Positions 34,417 to 45,673 of a stretch of DNA of 64,000 nucleotides are shown here, piece after piece (the first letter of the stretch is position 1; the number at the start of each line of letters is the position of its first letter). Made by a program: the position numbers and the translations under genes. The notes beneath the pieces were generated by a model. The model worked only from the letters and a program-made list of their open reading frames with translations. It did not search any database and was not told the DNA's origin. Location: positions 2,170,001-2,234,000 of the forward strand of contig CM057058.1 in the NCBI GenBank assembly GCA_029945375.1, given 5' to 3'. This stretch comes from Agaricus subrufescens. Taxonomy: Eukaryota > Basidiomycota > Agaricomycetes > Agaricales > Agaricaceae.

Positions 34417-34622
34417 TATCGGAGTAGACTGGGAGGGGTGCAAGCTGCGATGCGGGTGACCCTTACGCAGTGCTGAGCCTGCGAGCTGTGCGCACTGCCA
34501 CTGATAGGCCACACGTGGCCGGCGCGATGGGCGTGATGATGGCAATGAATTCCAGCACTTATTTTACTTCCCTTTCAGCTCCAGTTTTATCATTAGACCA
34601 AGTCACAGAAAGGGCCTGATCT
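34417..34622. promoter_or_regulatory. Shared divergent promoter, DID2 / SVP26
   Basis: 206 bp between start codons of two membrane-traffic genes. No clear TATA box. The sequence has a GC-rich core (gtggccggcgcgatgggcg). Confidence 0.5.
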
Positions 34623-35761
34623 ATGGGACTCCTTTATTATGTGAGGTACTGCGTTTGCAGCTTCGTTGAGAAAATTTGTTCTCATTTGTCACATAGCTAT
34701 GTCGCTGTCTTGGCAGCATTCGCATTCGTTACCCTCTCGCTAGGTGTGCCTAGCTCTTCTTGGACGATCTATTCGAGCTGACTGATTACAACGTGTTGAA
34801 AAGCGAGTGGGTTGCTGTATGTTTCGGAGCTGATAGAGGAACATAGTAGACTTGCTAAGCAAGTTGGCCAGAAAGGGATATTGGTATGTTTCTTAGGCTG
34901 GGAAAGGCCGACTACTGACACTTGCCTAGGCAGTTATAGTTCTTCATCTTATTTTCTATTTCACGGATGGTCTTCCTCTCTCTCAAACGCTTTTCTCGAT
35001 TATCTGCCATTTCGTCTACCTGCAAAATTTCTCCCACACATGGCCACTAATTTCACTTTCATCGCCAACCTTCTTGGCTTCCTGTACTCTGGTCATCGCG
35101 GATCATTTTGTCTGGTTTTTCTATTTTTCGCGTTTGACACATGAAGCGAAATATTCTAGAGCTTACCGTGGAGGCTCTACTGCCCCTGGGTTTACGGAAA
35201 TTGCTTCTTTCTTTGGTATATGTGTATGGTTGGCACCATTGTTCCTATTCCTCAGTTTGAGTGCCAACGATAATGCGCTTCCGACTTCTACAGGTTCGTA
35301 ATCTTTCCCTCTGTCTGATTGCCGTTGGTTAAAGTTTACATACAGCTGAACCGAATTCCTCAATGCCGAAGAACCCTTCTGGCTCACGAGTATCACTGTT
35401 CCGTTCGGTGTTTTCCTTCCTCTCCTTTGGTCCATTGTCAAAATCCAGGTCCTCTCATCCAGGCAATGAGGGGATAATTGCTCCACGTTCACCAGTAACC
35501 ACGCGACCACCACCTTCTCAATACCCCCCGCCATCCTCTCCTCTCGCGCCGTACGCTCGGACCCGATCACCACCGCGGTCCCCTGTGCGTTCATATTCTC
35601 CGGCTAATGGCACACAGGAGGTGGAGGTTCAAATTCCGACGGCTTCTTCAAAATTTCGATTACATGCTCCTCCGATGACGCGACGTCGCCCAAGTGGAGA
35701 TGCATCTGGGCCGGGTGTATTCAGACCCACACAAGCTAGCAAAACCGAAGTGTTCTACTAG
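34623..35761 (+). CDS. SVP26: SVP26/TEX261 cargo receptor for COPII transport
   Basis: Splicing at GAG|GTACTG and then at gttgaaaag gives MGLLYYVSYVAVLAAFAFVT, LSLASGLLYVSELIEEHSRL, FTDGLPLSQTLFSIICHFVY, LISLSSPTFLASCTLVIADH and FTEIASFFGICVWLAPLFLF. This is the four-span SVP26/TEX261 fold including the signature ASFFGICVW. Svp26 helps load type II membrane proteins such as mannosyltransferases into COPII vesicles and cycles between ER and Golgi. The cytosolic tail from about 35360 (MPKNPSGSRVSLFRSVFSFL) is Ser/Pro/Arg-rich (RSPPRSPVRSYSP) and about 130 residues long, longer than in yeast, and likely phosphorylated. Confidence 0.94.
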
Positions 35762-35971
35762 ATTGTTTTTTCTGTATACATGTTTATGATATGATGATGA
35801 TGATTTTTGGAACTTTTTTTTTTGGTGCACACAAGCTGTCCGCTGTGGCAAGGTGGCGCAAATTTATTATTAAGTCTGGTTGTTTGATCCGGTTAGTAAG
35901 CTAATTAGTAGTCCCACATATAGGGAAGACTTACCCCGGGAGGACTATTACATCTTTTCTCTCGAAAGTCT

Positions 35972-37465
35972 ATGTCCTCGACCACCATAAGTGTTGGAAA
36001 CCCTCCTTTTCAACACACACTTCATCCAAAAGGCGCTCAAGATTACCAGGTTAACCAAACTGATGCTGGTCTGCGCTCTCTTGCAGGCAAGCACGCCACT
36101 TGTTATTGAACTGAGTGCTAGGGCTGACTGCCAGGTCTGACACAGGAGCGGAGGCCATTGTTGCCATGATTAGAGCCCGACGATTTGTCAATAGACTCAT
36201 CGTTGGGCACAACAAACTTGGAGACGAGGGCTGTTGTCATCTCTTCGACTTCCTAAACTCTAAAGACGGCCAGAGGTATGACATTGAGGAGATCAGCCTC
36301 AACTCGAATAAGATTGGAGATGAGGGACTCCTATCCATTTCAAAATACCTATCCTGTAATGGACGGCTCCGGGAACTTTTTCTCCAGAATGTAAGACGAC
36401 AGCATTTTGACTTGTTTTTTACACGTGTTCATGGTTGACTGACAGAATGTGTTCACTGGAAAGCCTGACGTGACCAGTGCGCTGACGGCTGCTATCAACT
36501 CATCACGACTTGAAGTACTCTCGGTGACATCCAACAGATACCTGTCTGACGGTTTTTTGACCCACTTCTTGACCAACTTGAATGCGCCACATCTTCACGA
36601 ATTGCATTGTTCTGGAATCGACTTGACACCTATGTCTGGAGACACAATCTCCGCATATATCTCATCCCCTCGGTGTCGATTATACATATTGAAATGCAAT
36701 GGTAACTCTCTGGGCCTTCGCGCCATCAGGAGCATAATTCGAGCTGTACGGGATAGCAACTATAGTCTTCGAAGTATAGAGTTCTACGCCAATCAGCTGG
36801 AAAATGATGTGGCAGGCTCTACCGATGAGTCCGAAGAAGATCTGGAAGGCATACGAGGCTGGGCCGACTGCGAAGATATACTCCAGCGTCTACTGCTGCG
36901 TAACGTCCACCTCAAACGCGAGGTTAACAAACAATCTTTCGTCCTTTTGCGCTGTGCTCGCTCCCTCCTATTACGTAGCGGACGTAGAGGGGCACAGGTA
37001 CTTGACGAAAGTATCCCAACCATCAAATCATTTTTCGCGTTTACGAGCCTCCCCGTTGAATTGCAACACTATATCCTATCTTTCTTGGCCCCCTCATTAT
37101 CAACGCTCCAACTTGTTCGTATATTTCGCTACACCTCGTCCATTCAAACACTCCCGCAGCTTCTTCCACCACTCTCTACGATCAGGCGTAATAAACCCCT
37201 GGACACCGGGTGCATCCCTGCTGCGTCTAGCATCGAATACGCGCTCGGAGGAACCGTTTGGGCTCTAAAGGCCAATCGTTATCATAACCAATTCCAGCCC
37301 TGTGCGGTAGACCGCAATATGGGAAGCTCTAATGCTTCCCTTGACAGACGGGATAGAGAGCGTCTTCAATTTCTTAAGGACGTTGGATGCGATATATATG
37401 AGTTGGAACCGGGGGAGGGTCCTCGAGCGCCTCGAGAGCTGTACACATTATCTTTGTCGGTTTAG
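35972..37465 (+). CDS. Leucine-rich-repeat (RNI-type) protein with an F-box-like segment; 5' reading frame in conflict
   Basis: The main frame has RNI-like repeats: RLIVGHNKLGDEGCCHLFDF, IEEISLNSNKIGDEGLLSIS, LEVLSVTSNRYLSDGFLTHF, LHELHCSGIDLTPMSGDTIS, LYILKCNGNSLGLRAIRSII and LRSIEFYANQLENDVAG. Near the C-terminus is LPVELQHYILSFLAPSLSTL, which resembles an F-box or a related helical motif. The C-terminus is GPRAPRELYTLSLSV. The 5' segment from ATG 35972 (MSSTTISVGNPPFQHTLHPK) must change frame twice before 36150, or use a 35-nt GC-AG intron at 36087-36121. I cannot settle this by eye. LRR/F-box proteins commonly act as adaptors in ubiquitin ligases, but that is inference here. Confidence 0.75.
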
Positions 37466-37621
37466 TTGGTAGATGTTTTGATTATGTGGATAGTGGAGAG
37501 TATTTGTAGCTACCGTTTTCGTCCTTACGGATCATACTCGGCCGTTGCTTCATAAGAAAGTGTAATGTTATTTTGATCGGAGAAGGGAGATGTGACAACG
37601 AGGTGTTCTCAGTCACCGTCT

Positions 37622-40600
37622 ATGAATCCCAGTGACATCCATCTCCATAAGCCTGGCTCATCCACTTCAGCAATAGACCTCGCGGGTACAGGTCTTTCGG
37701 CACCAAACTCACCATCGCTGGAGTCCTCCGACAGCAGGACATCTCTTTCTCGCCGGCGCAGCTGGTCACGTAGACCTCTTCAACCAGGACAGGATCCTCT
37801 GCAACTAAATCTGGCTCAAGACACATCGGCGGCAACACGTTCAGCACCTGTGAAATATCACAACGAGAGCCCTTTTGAAGATTCGCCCACAGAAGACAGA
37901 GCCCTCAGGAATTATCCTTATACCGCTGATGCGGTGGAATACACTAGGCCGACATTCGAGGCTTCGCAAGCAGGTATCTCGACTACATCCTTGATTCCGT
38001 CCGGCGCATTCGACGATAGGGAAGAAGATGAGGTTCACTTGACGAGGGCAGCTTCGAGGATATCGCATGACGATGTGGAACGGTCTTTCGAGAATTCACG
38101 GCGACGGACATTACGATACAGTTTACCCTCTTCACCACTCAAAAAAACTGGCTCTGTGTTCCGACGTGCATCGCAGAATTTGAAAATGATATCTTCGAGG
38201 GTGGCGAATTTAGCGGGAAATGGATTAGAGAACCAGGTCAGACTTGAGGATGATGAGGATGATGGTCCGAGAGGACCCCAAGGTAATGAAGATCAAGAGG
38301 GGGAGCTCGCCAGGGTGCTTTTGTTACGTGGAAGAACGCTGGGTTTCCTGAGCTCCAGCAGCAAGCTACGGCTGACCCTCTACAAAATGCTCGTTAGCCC
38401 GTACGCCTTTACGACCTTTATTTTCATTTCGTTCACTGACTTTGAGCACAGGTGGACAGAGCCTACCATACTAATACTCATAATCATCAACGCCATAGTA
38501 CTGACTATTCAAGCCTTTCCTTCCCTCACTCTTCCGTCTTCCGATTCATCTGGTCCTCCACGTATCTCGGGGTACTTTCATACTTGGATGGACTGGGCAT
38601 TGTTTGTCATATTTTGTTTATTCACGTACGTCCGTTGGCTCATGAGTGGATCTCTTGCTGACAATCTGTAGTCTAGAGGCGTTTGCCAGAATATGCGTCC
38701 TGGGTTTTCTGTTTGACCCTGAAATCGAAATGTCATCAATGTTTTCGGCTCCCTCATCCACTGTTACACCGTCCGGTCAGGCTGCGCTTGCACGCGGTCA
38801 CACTATCGCACAACGCTTCCGCAGAGCACAAGATACTCTTTTGAGACCATTTACGCTCTACTCGCGTTCACCTGCACCGACCCAAGCACTCTCTCACTCC
38901 CACTCCCACTCCCACTCCCACTCCCACTCTCACTCTCACTCTCACTCCGCTATTCATAACACATCGGACCACCCCTTGGCTGAAAAAATTCTGAACGTGG
39001 TTCAGAGTGCTCACGATGTCATTCGTAACGCACCGGAGAAAACATTTATGTCCCGCGCTATGCGTTCAGATGTAAATGATTCAGTAGCACTTCCCTTCCG
39101 TCTGAGTGTACAACACATACACGACAAAGTGAATCGGGGCTTGCCTTACCTAAGGCAAAGCTGGAATAGGATTGATTTTGTCGCCATTGTCAGTTTTTGG
39201 ATCATGTTTACATTGGCCACTGCGGGAGTGGAACGAGGACGGTATCATATCGGGTTGTTCAGAGCGATGAGCGTGATTAGAACTGCGAGACTCTTGACGA
39301 TTACTTCTGGTACAACGGTGAACGAATTTTCAAGTTCTTATCCTACTTGACGTATAGATACTGATGATACTTCATGACTTAGACTATCATGCATTCATTA
39401 AAGAAAGCGAGACCTCTACTCACGAGTGTGGCATATTTCGTCGTTTTTGCGATATTATTATTCTCGTGAGTGTAGTTTTTGTTTCAAAGCTGCCTTTTCT
39501 AAATAGTATCCCAGGATCATTGGTGTTCAGTCTTTCAAAGGCTCCCTTCGGCGCACATGTGTCCTCAGTAGTATACTGGGCGAAGACGATATCCCGCTTG
39601 ACGGTCAATTCTGTGGAGGATACATTAATCCAAATACCCTTGAGCCAATTGGGTTTATGCAAAGGACTGGTGAAAATTCACCGTCTACCAAAGGGTACAT
39701 TTGTCCTCTTGGTCAAGTTTGTCAAGTATGGTCGTTTGATCTTCGCCTCAACATCCCCTAATGCACTTCTTTGCAGGAATCGACCAATCCGGAGGATGAT
39801 CTTCAAAGTTTTGATGCAGTCTGGTTTGCGATTCTACAAGTCATCATCACAGCTACAGCCAATGGAGTGAGTTGTACACCGATCCATGTGTTCAAAAGAC
39901 TTATGAGCGTCGCTTTCCATTTCCCATAACAAGTGGACTCCGTTAATGTATCATATGATCGACTCGGAGTTTTTTGTCTCCTGCTTTTTCTTCATTATCT
40001 GTGTTGTTGTCCTCAACTTTTGGTTGATCAACTTGTTCGTGGCTGTGATCACAAACACGTTTGCGGCGATACGCTCAGAAACCAAGAAGAGTGCATTTGG
40101 TGCTGCTCCGTAGGTTTTTTTTGATTCTAACCTATCTCTTGATCGTACTTAGGATTATTAATATGACAGTCTAATTCCTGTGAACCAAGATGATCAAGAC
40201 GAGACCTGGGATAGCAACCATCGAGCTACCCACCGGAATCGGAACTGGGCTAAAATTGTATATGGCCACACTCAGTGGTGCTGGGTTCTTCTCGCACTTG
40301 CATCTCTTGTTCTCCAAGCTACCCGTGAAGTCCACCTATCACTCACGCATCGTGATATCCTGTATTATGGCGAGCTCAGCATCACAATCGCGTTCGACGT
40401 AGAAATCATCATTCGGATACTCGCGACCTTACCCAATTGGCGAGACTTTTGGATCAGGGGAAGAAATATTTTAGACTTGGGTCTCGCGATCGGGTGTAGC
40501 GTAATACAGATTCCTGCTATTCGAGAAAGTGGTGTCTACGAGTGGTTCACTATCTTGCAGTTGGCGAGGTTCTATAGGGTGATTTTGGAGATTCCTAGGA

Positions 40601-43600
40601 TGAAGCCGTTGTTGGTAAGTCCCCACTGCCCCTGCATATACGTACTTCACTGATTAAAACGATCCATTATTTAGCTAGCAGTTTTTGGGAACCTTTATGG
40701 TCTTGTTAATATGTCACTGTTCCTCATATTGATCAACTACATCTCGGCACTTGTCGCCGTACAGTTGCTCAGAGGAGATTTCGATGGGGATGAAGATACC
40801 AATTTTGGGGAGTTGTTCAATGCGTTTTTAGCGATATGGCAAGTTTTCTCTTCTGAAGACTGGACCAGTGTATTATACGGTGCTACGAGTGCGGAACTTC
40901 ATTTGGGTCAGACACTCGTCGTCATCTTGTTTTTTGCGTCATGGATGCTGTTCTCTAACTGTAAGCTTTTCTTCATATCTTTAACTCTGACCCGCGTTTT
41001 AATTGCACATTACGTATAGTCATCGTGTTGCAAATGTTCATTGCTGTCATAAACGAAAACTTCCAGGTAGCAGAGGAAGCGAAGAAATCTGAACAAGCCA
41101 GTAAGTTCTGGGCAACACAAAACGCGAGAGAGGGCAAGCCGACGTGGGCGAGGGTTTTTAATCCATATCGATGGTTCAAGGCAAATCCTGTGACGGTGAA
41201 AGTTGATGAGCTGCCCAGCGGCTTGGTGCTGCCGATGCAGAAAAATTTGGTCGTAGGGTATGGGAATAACGGGGCTTTGGGTGGTAGTGTTGCGAGTGGG
41301 AGTAGTGTCAATGTTGCTGGGTATAGTGGAACTGAAAGATTACTGGGCGATGAGGGGACGGAAAAGGTTGCAAGGCCTAAGGTAAGGCAAAAAACTACGT
41401 GTCGCTGATGTTTTCTAACCCACCGTAGAAGAAGTTCAAGTCCCGCAGATTCAAGCCCGGCCATTTCTCTACCAAATCGCTCTCTGCTTTGGAGAAACTT
41501 TTTGCGGGGGAGGCAATGCATACCAATGACATCCCTTTAGCTACGTTGCGACACGCCAGGCAACCACAACCACAGTCTCAGATCGGTACCCACGTTCAAG
41601 AGGAGGTTGAGCGATACTTGTAAGCAGGTATCCCTCTGAGTCGTACAGATACTAATTGATCTCGCAGGGAGCTTTTAGCACTGGTTCAGTCTGAGCACAG
41701 TGCTGTTGTTGATGATCTCGAGGATGAAATTAGGGAGCGTCGGGCTCTTAGAGCCGATTTCATCCAAGATCATCCGACGTATGATAAAGTCATGTGGTTC
41801 ATCTCGCAGAAGAACTGGATTCGTAGACTATGTCAACGCGTCGTCCAGCCTGCTCGCGGAGAACGCATTTATGGAGCACCACATTCACCGATTGCTCATC
41901 CTATATTCCAGCTCCTCATCTTACTCACAGTGATCGGCGGTGTCATCGTCGAGGGCATTGCTACCCCTCTGTACAGGCGCAGTTACTATAATCAACACGG
42001 TTTCGTTCGTGGGTCGTGGTTCGATATAGCTGAAGCGACATTTGGCTTCATACTCTTTCTGGAGTTTGTGATCAAAATTATCGCTGACGGTTTCGTCTGG
42101 ACCCCCAACGCCTATTTGCGAAGTATATGGAATGTTTTTGATTTTCTAATCATGATCGGCGTCATTGTCAATGTGACCACTGGCCTTGTTTTCGTCGGCG
42201 GGTTGTCAAGGTTGACGAGATCGTTAAAGGCCCTTCGAGCGCTCCGGTTGATTACACTTATTGATCGCATGCGATACACCTTCCAGTCTCTCATCATTTC
42301 CGGGGCCATTCGTATTCTTGACGCAGCAGTGCTCGCCATCCTGTACATGATTCCCTACGCCGTCTGGGGTCTGAATATCTTTGCGGGTAGAATGCGATCC
42401 TGTAACGATGGCGACGATGTTAACAATATGGCGGAGTGCATTGGCGAATATCAGACAACTGTTGTGGGTGACTCGTTCGGGTATATGGTTCCTCGTGTAT
42501 GGGATAACCCTTCGCCGTCGACGTCATTTTCGTTCGATTCTTTCAAAGCGAGCTTCTTGATTCTTTTCGAGATTGTTTCTTTGGAAGGTTGGATAGACGT
42601 GATGTATACTGCCGCATCTATCACGGGGAAGGACCAACAGCCTCAGACCAACGCATCTCAAGCCAACGCCATCTTCTTCTTGATCTACAACTTGCTGGGC
42701 GGCGTTGTTATCTTGACCCTCTTCGTTAGGTGCGTGGCTCTCATTATTTCGAGATGACACTGAAAATCATGTAACCCGTCTACAGTATCATTATCGGGAA
42801 TTTCAGTTCTAAAACTGGTTCCGCCTTACTAACGCAGCCTCAACGCGAGTGGATTGACCTACAGAAGTTGTTCAAAAGACAGAAGCCCTCTAAGCGACCT
42901 CTACATAGGCCAAAAAACAACTTTCGGGCTTGGTGCTATGACAGAGCAGTGCATAAGCGCGGGTGGTGGTCGAAAGGAATGACATTTTTATTTGGCTTGC
43001 ATATCATAGCCCTCATGTAAGCTATATCCATGTGTAGCTCGACCTTCGATGCTGATGATACTTAGGACACAGACCTTCCCATCCGCCGAGGTCGCTGAAA
43101 CTATTCGCAGTGAGTAGTCGTCCATAACAAAAGATAGGTACTGATCAAGTTGTAGATGATTTCTTTTTAGTGTTGATGTTTATCTACCTGATTGATATTG
43201 CTGTGCGGTGGCATGGACTTGGCTGGAAAAGCTTCCAGGCAAATGGATGGAACCTATTCGACATTATCGTCGCTTTTGGGAGTTTCATTACCACCCTCAT
43301 TGTGCGCTTTGGGTCAACGAGTTTCTTGGTCCAGCAATTACAGAAGTTGTTCCTTGTCAGCATTTCATTCAAGCTCGTGCAACGAACAAACAGCCTGAAT
43401 ATGTTGTTCAAAACCGCCGTGTACGTGCATTACCTTTTGTTCCACTATGTATCAAACTGACTCAAAATTTGAACATGATCAGATCTAGCCTACCGGCCAT
43501 ATTGAGCCTGCTTGGGCTTTGGTTGATATTGTTCCTTTTCTTTGGGATTTTATTTGTCGAAGTGTTTAGCTTGACAAAATGGGGAAATGGGGAGAATAGA

Positions 43601-45276
43601 AATCAAAACTATTCATCTCTAGGGTCGTCTCTTGTCATGCTGGCTTTCATGAGCGCTGGGTATTCATTTTCTTTGTATCATGGCTGGCTCTTTTCAGCTG
43701 ACTCATCTTCTCAGCGAGGGGTGGAACGGATTTATGCACGATTTGTAAGAGAGTCGTTCGAGTGGCGACATTGATCTGACATTATCACAGTGATCTAACA
43801 TATCCCCGGTGCACGAATTCTTCCGATCATGAATCAGGCTCAGATTGTGGTAGCACAGCTTGGGCTTTCGCATTGTTCATATCATGGAATATTCTGAGCA
43901 TGGTACGAATTGTTCATCCACTTGAGTTGGTCCAATCTAATTCTAGGTTAGTACATATTTGTGAACATGTTTACTGGTAAGTCAATATCTCCCAATCTCG
44001 CTCTCCCACCCTCAATCCTTCGACAGGTGTTGTTGTTGAGAGTTTCTCCTATGTTTTTCAAGCTTCCGGGCGTGGTGCCAAGTCAATATCTCGCGAGCAA
44101 ATGCGTGCGTTCAAGAAGCTCTGGGCCGAATATGCGAATTCCAAAGGGAATCTCGAACAACAATATTTTGGTGTTTTCTTCCATGTAAGTGCTTGATTTA
44201 TCCTGAATAAGAATCCGCTCAAGTTGTGTGGCAGCGTCTGAGTGGGGTTTTCGAGGTCAAAATCTATCCCACGGAATTTAGTATCCCCAATATCAATGCT
44301 GGTTGTATGAGGTCCACTGAAACACCGACATTCCAAGATGACTATCCTTATGGTCACCAAAAGCTCGACCTCGAAAATCTTGCAAAAACATTAGACAAGA
44401 TGGATCTGGCTGCTATCAGGAAACGCAAAGCCACTTTCAATAGACTATATCATGAAGCTATCATCTCTCATCGCCCTGGAATCGGGATTTCGTTCACGGA
44501 TACACTGTTGTTACTCGCACACCATAAATTCATCGTAGATGCAGATGCTTTAGTGTGAGTGTATCCACACCCTCTATCAACATTGAAACCACTGAAACTT
44601 CGCTCTTTTCAACAGGGTTAAAGATCTTGTAGTCAGGGCGGAAGTTAACAAGGTCGTAAATGACCTTGTTAATTTGGATAAAGTCCGTTCCCTACTTATG
44701 ACTATCTCCCAACGCCGTTCGTTCCTTGCTGCTCTTGAGCAGAAAAAGGCCAAAAATCAGATTGATCGCGCGACTCGAGGTGCGATCTTTGTTTCTTGAT
44801 ATTATCCCGCCCCTAATCAAGGATGTTAGCAATACCTTCCATCGTAGTCGAAGGTTTCTCGGAATCTCCCATTGATTCAACCAAAGACATTGCTAGTCTT
44901 GGGATCATGACACCCCCTCCGGGTAGCCCAAGTCCTGGTGATCTTAGGTTCACCGCCGCCGATGTTTCATTCTCCCCCGATGGCTCTAGGCTTCAAAGGA
45001 GTAGCCGGAGAAACAGCGATTTCAGCATGTTTGCTATGGATGCCCCTTTCAGATCGCCGTAAGTTGTTGGATGGTTTCCAAAGGCGCTTCACTGATGTTT
45101 TTCTTTTACAGCCGCGTATCCATCAATATAGATGACTCCCAAGACATTGTCATGTCGATGCAAAATTCCAAGTGGGGAGGTAAGTTCTGTTTGCCCTGGC
45201 AAACAAGATCATAAACTAATTGACTTTCTTAGATCTCATGCGAAGTGCCGCAGAAGAAGAAATCGAATGGCGATAA
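37622..45276 (+). CDS. CCH1: Voltage-gated calcium channel alpha-1 homologue CCH1
   Basis: About 20 exons encode four channel domains. Domain I: a Ser-rich cytosolic N-terminus with basic helix [17 protein letters not shown], then spans around 38400-39330. Domain II: 40200-40980 ([16 protein letters not shown] as weak S4). Domain III: 41900-42760, with the strong voltage sensor [20 protein letters not shown]. Domain IV: 43080-43960. Pore loops read [33 protein letters not shown] and SAGEGWNGFM (the last created by splicing). The C-terminus has a cytosolic region ([29 protein letters not shown]). The start is the ATG at 37622 ([12 protein letters not shown]). With Mid1, Cch1 gives high-affinity Ca2+ uptake across the plasma membrane after store depletion or mating/stress signals. 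The region includes a Ser-His repeat (38892-38948). Confidence 0.95.
38892..38948 (+). repeat. Hexanucleotide microsatellite (CACTCC/CACTCT)n coding for alternating Ser-His
   Basis: About nine hexamer units in phase inside the CCH1 coding sequence, giving an alternating Ser-His run in domain I. Units drift from cactcc to cactct at the 3' end, so the tract is not freshly expanded. Confidence 0.9.
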
Positions 45277-45673
45277 AACATATCTTTATTATTCTCTCTC
45301 GATGGCATCACATTCCTTTGGTCATATACCCGTTGCATACTTTCATGGGACTTTCAAATGGTTCAGGGACTTTTTGTTAACTTTATGCGTTGCTTGTAAT
45401 TTAAGTAGTAGAATTAAATGTATGTAGTCTGGGCGGAATTAATCGCAATCCCGAATTTTGTTGAATCATTTAGTTTCTATCAATATTTATTGCAATTACG
45501 AAGACTGTCATAGAATAAATTCAGTGGTGTAAGGCCGTTATATTCCTCCTGAGCCTCCTGAGCGGCGGTGTCTAAATAAACAAGTGTACCCAAATGACGA
45601 CTCCCGGTAATCAACTCTATTTTAATTATCCCTGTACTCTGGAACTACCGTCTCCTTTCCTACGGTGCAAGTA
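45277..45673. other. Spacer between CCH1 and the phosphoinositide phosphatase gene
   Basis: 397 bp noncoding, AT-rich near 45400-45500, then a short direct repeat (cctcctgagcctcctgagc) around 45545-45563. The promoter of the downstream gene lies here. Confidence 0.65.

Noticed and set aside
37592..37621. Earlier start for CCH1
   Set aside because: The frame upstream of 37622 begins with GTG after an ATG-TGA, so 37622 is the first usable ATG.
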